Assembly (NCBI RefSeq): GCF_029144185.1
Contig: NZ_CP110232.1
Coordinates: 1,178,001-1,242,000, forward strand
Length of the DNA stretch: 64,000 bases
Source of the DNA: Vagococcus intermedius
GTDB taxonomy: Bacteria; Bacillota; Bacilli; Lactobacillales; Vagococcaceae
Reading direction: 5' to 3'
Shown here in pieces: positions 60,592-64,000 of the stretch; position 1 is the stretch's first letter; every line of letters starts with the position of its first letter. Both the position numbers and the translations under genes were made by a program. Under the pieces are notes generated by a model. It ran no database searches. It was not told the origin of the DNA and saw nothing but the letters and a program-made list of their open reading frames with translations.

Positions 60592-61470
60592 CTAACTTAA
60601 ATAACGATGGGTCTCAGATAATGTCTGAAACTCACCCTTTTGATTGATGGTATCACTGACTAATTCTTGATTAGAAACAGCATATAATTTCCCATTTTTA
60701 TCCCCAGAAGGAATTGCTCTTAGTAATTCTTTAGTATAAGGATGGGCTGCTTCATAAAAAATTTCATCAGTCGTTCCTTCTTCAACAATCTGTCCTTGAT
60801 ACATTACCTTTATACTCTGACACATCCCTGCTACAATACCAAAATCATGAGTAACTAAGACAACGGTTAGCTTTTCTTCTTGTTGTAAGTGGCGAATCAA
60901 GTCTAAAATTTGTGCTTGAACAGTTACATCTAAAGCTGTTGTTGGTTCATCAGCAATTAATATTTTTGGCTTAGCTAACAACGCCATAGCAATTAGGACA
61001 CGTTGACGCATCCCGCCAGAAAGTTCATGAGGGTACTGGGTCATACGTTTTTCTGGTAATGAAATGCCTACTTTAATGAGCTCTTTAACGGCTATTTTTT
61101 TGGCTTCTTGTTTCGTAACTGAGCTGTATCTTCTCACCACTTCAATCAAATGATAACCTATTGTTCTTAAAGGATTTAGAGCCGTCATTGGATCTTGAAA
61201 AATCATAGCACCAGGTAAACGTTCGTTGTTTAAATTTTTGCCATCAAAGCTAAAAGAATCGACAGTCATTTTTGCATCTTCTGGTAAAATTGACATTAAA
61301 CTTTTCATCGTCATACTTTTACCACTACCTGACTCACCAACAATACCGATAATTTCTCCTTTAGGTAAAGCTAAATCAATTCCTTTAATAATACTGACTT
61401 CCGGTCGATTTTTTTTAGTGATAGTGACCTTTAAATTTTTAATATCTAACAAATTATTTTCTGTTGCCAT
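60592..61470 (-). CDS. oppD: oligopeptide ABC transporter ATPase OppD
   Basis: 292 residues. Walker A GIVGESGSGKSMTMKSLM, MIFQDPMTALNPLRTIG, signature LSGGMRQRVLIAMAL, Walker B ILIADEPTTALD, and the family tail EIFYEAAHPYTKELLRAIP. Slightly shorter than usual OppD (about 330) at the C terminus. Starts two bases after the oppC stop. Confidence 0.93.
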   Translation of the reverse strand: MATENNLLDIKNLKVTITKKNRPEVSIIKGIDLALPKGEIIGIVGESGSGKSMTMKSLMSILPEDAKMTVDSFSFDGKNLNNERLPGAMIFQDPMTALNPLRTIGYHLIEVVRRYSSVTKQEAKKIAVKELIKVGISLPEKRMTQYPHELSGGMRQRVLIAMALLAKPKILIADEPTTALDVTVQAQILDLIRHLQQEEKLTVVLVTHDFGIVAGMCQSIKVMYQGQIVEEGTTDEIFYEAAHPYTKELLRAIPSGDKNGKLYAVSNQELVSDTINQKGEFQTLSETHRYLS

Positions 61471-61472
61471 AA

Positions 61473-62303
61473 TTAATTCTCCTCTCGAACAATATCACGG
61501 AAAAAATTACCCAGATTATTAAATGAATAAACTGTCATAATGATGAATAAACCTGGTAAGATTGCCATGTACGGTGCTGTCTGCAAATTACTTTGAGCAC
61601 TTTGTAATAAACTCCCCCACGACGCAACAGGTGGCTGAATCCCAATCCCTAAGAAACTCAATGCTGATTCGGTCATAATAGCACCTGAAATACTCCCAGT
61701 AGCTGCCACCAGTAAAGTTGGGATAACAGATGGCAAGATATGTCTCTTAATTATGTTAACGTTGGTTTCACCAATAAAATTAGCATAAATAACATACTCT
61801 CTTTCTTTAATTGATAAGGTCTCAGCACGAATTAAGCGAGATATACTCATCCAAGAAAAACAACCGATAACAAAAATAATTGTTGTTAACCCTGGCTTTA
61901 ATAAAACACTTAAGACGATCACTAATACCATCCAAGGAATTGAAGATAAAATATCGACAACTCGCATTAGCAAGCTATCTAACCATCCTCCGTAATAACC
62001 TGATATCAACCCAACTAAGGTTCCGATTAAGGTTGAAGCTATCATGGCTAATATCCCTACTAACAATGAAATACGTCCCCCATAAATGACTCTTATAAAA
62101 TAATCTCTACCAACTTCATCTGTTCCAAATATATGTTGCAAACTTGGTTGTGCTGATATATTTCCTACATCTGTCATGTTAGGATCAATTGGTATAAATG
62201 GTGCGAATAGAGCTAACAATAATAGCAGGCTCAAAAAAACAATTGAAATAAAGTATCTTGGTTGATTTTTTAATACACGACGCCACTTTGTGTCTTTCCA
62301 CAT
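61473..62303 (-). CDS. oppC: oligopeptide ABC transporter permease OppC
   Basis: 276 residues. N-terminal helix, extracellular segment IFGTDEVGRDYFIRVIYGGR, and the inner-membrane transport core with the EAA-like loop YANFIGETNVNIIKRHILPSVIP. Its ATG overlaps the oppB stop (TAATG), giving coupled translation. Confidence 0.93.
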   Translation of the reverse strand: MWKDTKWRRVLKNQPRYFISIVFLSLLLLLALFAPFIPIDPNMTDVGNISAQPSLQHIFGTDEVGRDYFIRVIYGGRISLLVGILAMIASTLIGTLVGLISGYYGGWLDSLLMRVVDILSSIPWMVLVIVLSVLLKPGLTTIIFVIGCFSWMSISRLIRAETLSIKEREYVIYANFIGETNVNIIKRHILPSVIPTLLVAATGSISGAIMTESALSFLGIGIQPPVASWGSLLQSAQSNLQTAPYMAILPGLFIIMTVYSFNNLGNFFRDIVREEN

Positions 62304-63262
62304 TATTTAGTCCCCCTTTGATTGATTCTTGGGTCAATTATTGTATAAAGAACATCAGATAATAAGTTACCAAGAATAACTAAGGTTGCAGACAGTAACA
62401 TAACTGCCATAATTACAGGATAGTCTAATCCTTTAGTAGCTGTCATTAAAAACGGTCCGATACCTGGCCAGCCAAAGATACTTTCTGTAATGATGGCGCC
62501 AGTTACTAGCATGGGTAACGCCAAACCAATTTGAGTGACGATTGGTAAAAGGACATTTTTACTGATATGTTTCATAAATATTTCTTTTTTACTTGCCCCA
62601 AAAGATTGTTGAACCATCACATAATCCTCAGATAATTGAGAAAATGTTGAGGAGCGGACGTATCTTGTTAGATCAGGAAAAAAAGCGACTACAAGAACAA
62701 AATAAGGCATAATAAAATGTTTGAAAAAATCAATAAATGACCCCTCTTGCCCTACTGTATGCATGCCAATAATTGGCAGTAAATTTAGACGATAACCAAA
62801 TAAATAAATCATAAGCATAGCAAACCAAAAAGTTGGCATTGAGATACCAATGGAACAGATACCATCAATCAAGCGATCAATAACTTTGCCTTTATTTGCT
62901 CCTGCCAGTAGTCCTAAACTAACCGCAATGATTAGTGCGGTTAAATAAGCAGGTAAAATAAGTTTAATTGTGTTAGGAATACGGGTTAGTAACTCTGAGC
63001 TAATACTTTGTTGCGTTACTAATGAATAACCTAAATCTCCACTTAAAATATTTTTCAACCATAAAACATATTGCACCAAAAATGATTGATCCAAACCATA
63101 ACGTTGCCGTAAAAGATCAATTGCTTCCTGGGACATATTTGGTGTCGTAATTGCATCAATAGCATCATATGGTGCTAAATGTATCATAAAAAAAACAATA
63201 AATGATACGATTAATAACATTGGAATCACTTGTAATATCCTTCTAGTAATATACTTTACCAT
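62303..63262 (-). CDS. oppB: oligopeptide ABC transporter permease OppB
   Basis: 319 residues from the ATG at 63262, chosen for AAAAAGGATG upstream. Begins MVKYITRRILQVIPMLLIVS; transport core DYVMVQQSFGASKKEIFMKHISKNVLLPIVT and the family end FGWPGIGPFLMTATKGLDYPV ... LLSDVLYTIIDPRINQRG. Six helices. Follows oppA behind a hairpin that probably lowers its expression relative to the binding protein. Confidence 0.93.
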   Translation of the reverse strand: MVKYITRRILQVIPMLLIVSFIVFFMIHLAPYDAIDAITTPNMSQEAIDLLRQRYGLDQSFLVQYVLWLKNILSGDLGYSLVTQQSISSELLTRIPNTIKLILPAYLTALIIAVSLGLLAGANKGKVIDRLIDGICSIGISMPTFWFAMLMIYLFGYRLNLLPIIGMHTVGQEGSFIDFFKHFIMPYFVLVVAFFPDLTRYVRSSTFSQLSEDYVMVQQSFGASKKEIFMKHISKNVLLPIVTQIGLALPMLVTGAIITESIFGWPGIGPFLMTATKGLDYPVIMAVMLLSATLVILGNLLSDVLYTIIDPRINQRGTK

Positions 63263-63289
63263 GTTAACACATCCTTTTTTTAAATAAAA

Positions 63290-63328
63290 AAGCTTCACAA
63301 AATGCTCTAGGCTAAATTGTGAAGCTTA
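63290..63328 (-). terminator. hairpin between oppA and oppB
   Basis: Perfect stem AAGCTTCACAA with TTGTGAAGCTT, then six T in the minus direction. The likely effect is partial termination, so that more OppA than OppBCDF is made. Confidence 0.8.
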
Positions 63329-63360
63329 AATTTATTAACAGTTAAATCTTAAGTCACTGT

Positions 63361-64000
63361 TTATTTAATTTTGATTTTGGATAGGTCTTCAAAGGTATAA
63401 ATTGGGACTAAACCTGATTCCTTAATGCCCTCTATCCGATTATTGACAGCTAAAACCTTCCGACTATCGACAATCGGATAGATAACTGCTTCATCCATTA
63501 GCTCTTTTTGTAAATTTTCATAAATGATATGGCGTTTTGCTTCATCTAACTCTATGGCGCCTTGGTTGAATAAGTCATCAACCTTTTTATTAGCATAATG
63601 GAAATAGTTTGCCGAACCATCTGATTTAAATAGTGAGGTATATAAATCTGGATCTGTTCCCATAATATAACCACCGATAAACAAGTCATATTTTGTTGTA
63701 TCTGATTTTTTTAGCTCAGCAAACATTGCTGTCCCATCACCACCAGCTAATTCGACTGTAATACCCACTTGCTGTAATTGCTGTTGCATTAAAGTAGCTT
63801 GTAAAGTTTGAATAGGATCATCTGAAGCAAATGCTAAATTTAATTTTAAATCTTTTGCATCAGCTTCACCTAATAAAGTCTTAGCTTTAGTTATATCTGT
63901 TTCATACTTTTCAACTTTGTCAGAATAAAAAGGGTTGTTAGGTGGTAAAAATGAATAGGCATTTTCATAATATTTATCTGACAAGTAAGCAGCTTTATTT
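63361..64000 (-). CDS. oppA: oligopeptide-binding protein OppA, C-terminal part only
   Basis: The last 212 or so residues of a solute-binding protein family 5 member; the frame is open to the window edge (NKAAYLSDKYYENAYSFLPP), so the signal peptide and N-terminal lobe are outside. Visible: KAKTLLGEADAKDLKLNLAF, MQQQLQQVGITVELAGGDGT, DLFIGGYIMGTDPDLYTSLF and the closing YENLQKELMDEAVIYPIVDS. Expected lipoprotein, first gene of oppABCDF. Confidence 0.9.
   Translation of the reverse strand, partial: NKAAYLSDKYYENAYSFLPPNNPFYSDKVEKYETDITKAKTLLGEADAKDLKLNLAFASDDPIQTLQATLMQQQLQQVGITVELAGGDGTAMFAELKKSDTTKYDLFIGGYIMGTDPDLYTSLFKSDGSANYFHYANKKVDDLFNQGAIELDEAKRHIIYENLQKELMDEAVIYPIVDSRKVLAVNNRIEGIKESGLVPIYTFEDLSKIKIK

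Noticed and set aside
61226-62089. Plus-strand frames over oppC and oppD
   Set aside because: Antisense shadows of well-supported transporter genes, without ribosome sites or recognisable protein features.

Overview
The window is low-GC DNA with strong AGGAGG-type ribosome binding sites, A-rich terminator hairpins, an LPXTG surface protein, a tyrosyl T-box leader, a BirA box, PurBox-like sites and Mga-family regulators. Together these point to the Lactobacillales, most probably Enterococcaceae such as Vagococcus or Enterococcus; this is inference from gene content and no taxonomic search was run. No rRNA or tRNA gene, CRISPR array or intact insertion sequence was seen.

Layout. 0-5.3 kb: cvfB end, a purine permease under an apparent PurR site, a PAP2-like protein without its catalytic histidines, a DUF4097 lipoprotein, and a MarR regulator upstream of an AhpD-like gene with a clear operator. 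5.66-11.60 kb: a small genomic island in the 3' end of a SufT/MIP18-type gene. It is bounded by a 35-bp perfect direct repeat and holds a truncated tyrosine integrase, a serine recombinase, three uncharacterised cargo genes and decayed gene ends. 11.5-17.2 kb: sufT-like gene, yitT, yajQ, bioY, lipoprotein, nitroreductase, terC. 17.6-26.7 kb: a choloylglycine-hydrolase-family enzyme, an Mga-like regulator, a three-gene operon (class III aminotransferase, CoA-acylating semialdehyde dehydrogenase, glutamate dehydrogenase), an M20 amidohydrolase and a guanine-deaminase-like enzyme. 26.9-39.7 kb: mixed housekeeping and transport genes, including msrAB, a second choloylglycine-hydrolase-family enzyme, T-box-tyrS, and a GntR-ABC transporter operon. 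40.0-42.9 kb: an LPXTG adhesin with 16 tandem 84-bp repeats. 43.2-45.9 kb: a complete ECF transporter behind a Fur-like site. 46-50.9 kb: small proteins, a FUSC protein, class I aldolase and EF-P. 50.9-51.1 kb: a gene-free, strongly folded segment that may encode an RNA. 51.3-55.5 kb: an Mga-like regulator that seems to start at AUU, then two tandem extracytoplasmic HExxH proteins. 55.7-59.6 kb: a DHA2 efflux pump and a Mur ligase fused to a degenerate S11 carboxypeptidase-like domain. 59.7-64 kb: oppABCDF, with oppA cut by the window edge.

The strongest candidates for something undescribed are the island cargo operon (possible phage defence), the Mur-ligase/S11 fusion, the structured intergenic RNA candidate with a Fur-like box, and the AUU-initiated Mga-like regulator with its neighbouring tandem metalloprotease-like proteins. 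All functional proposals for these are inference.
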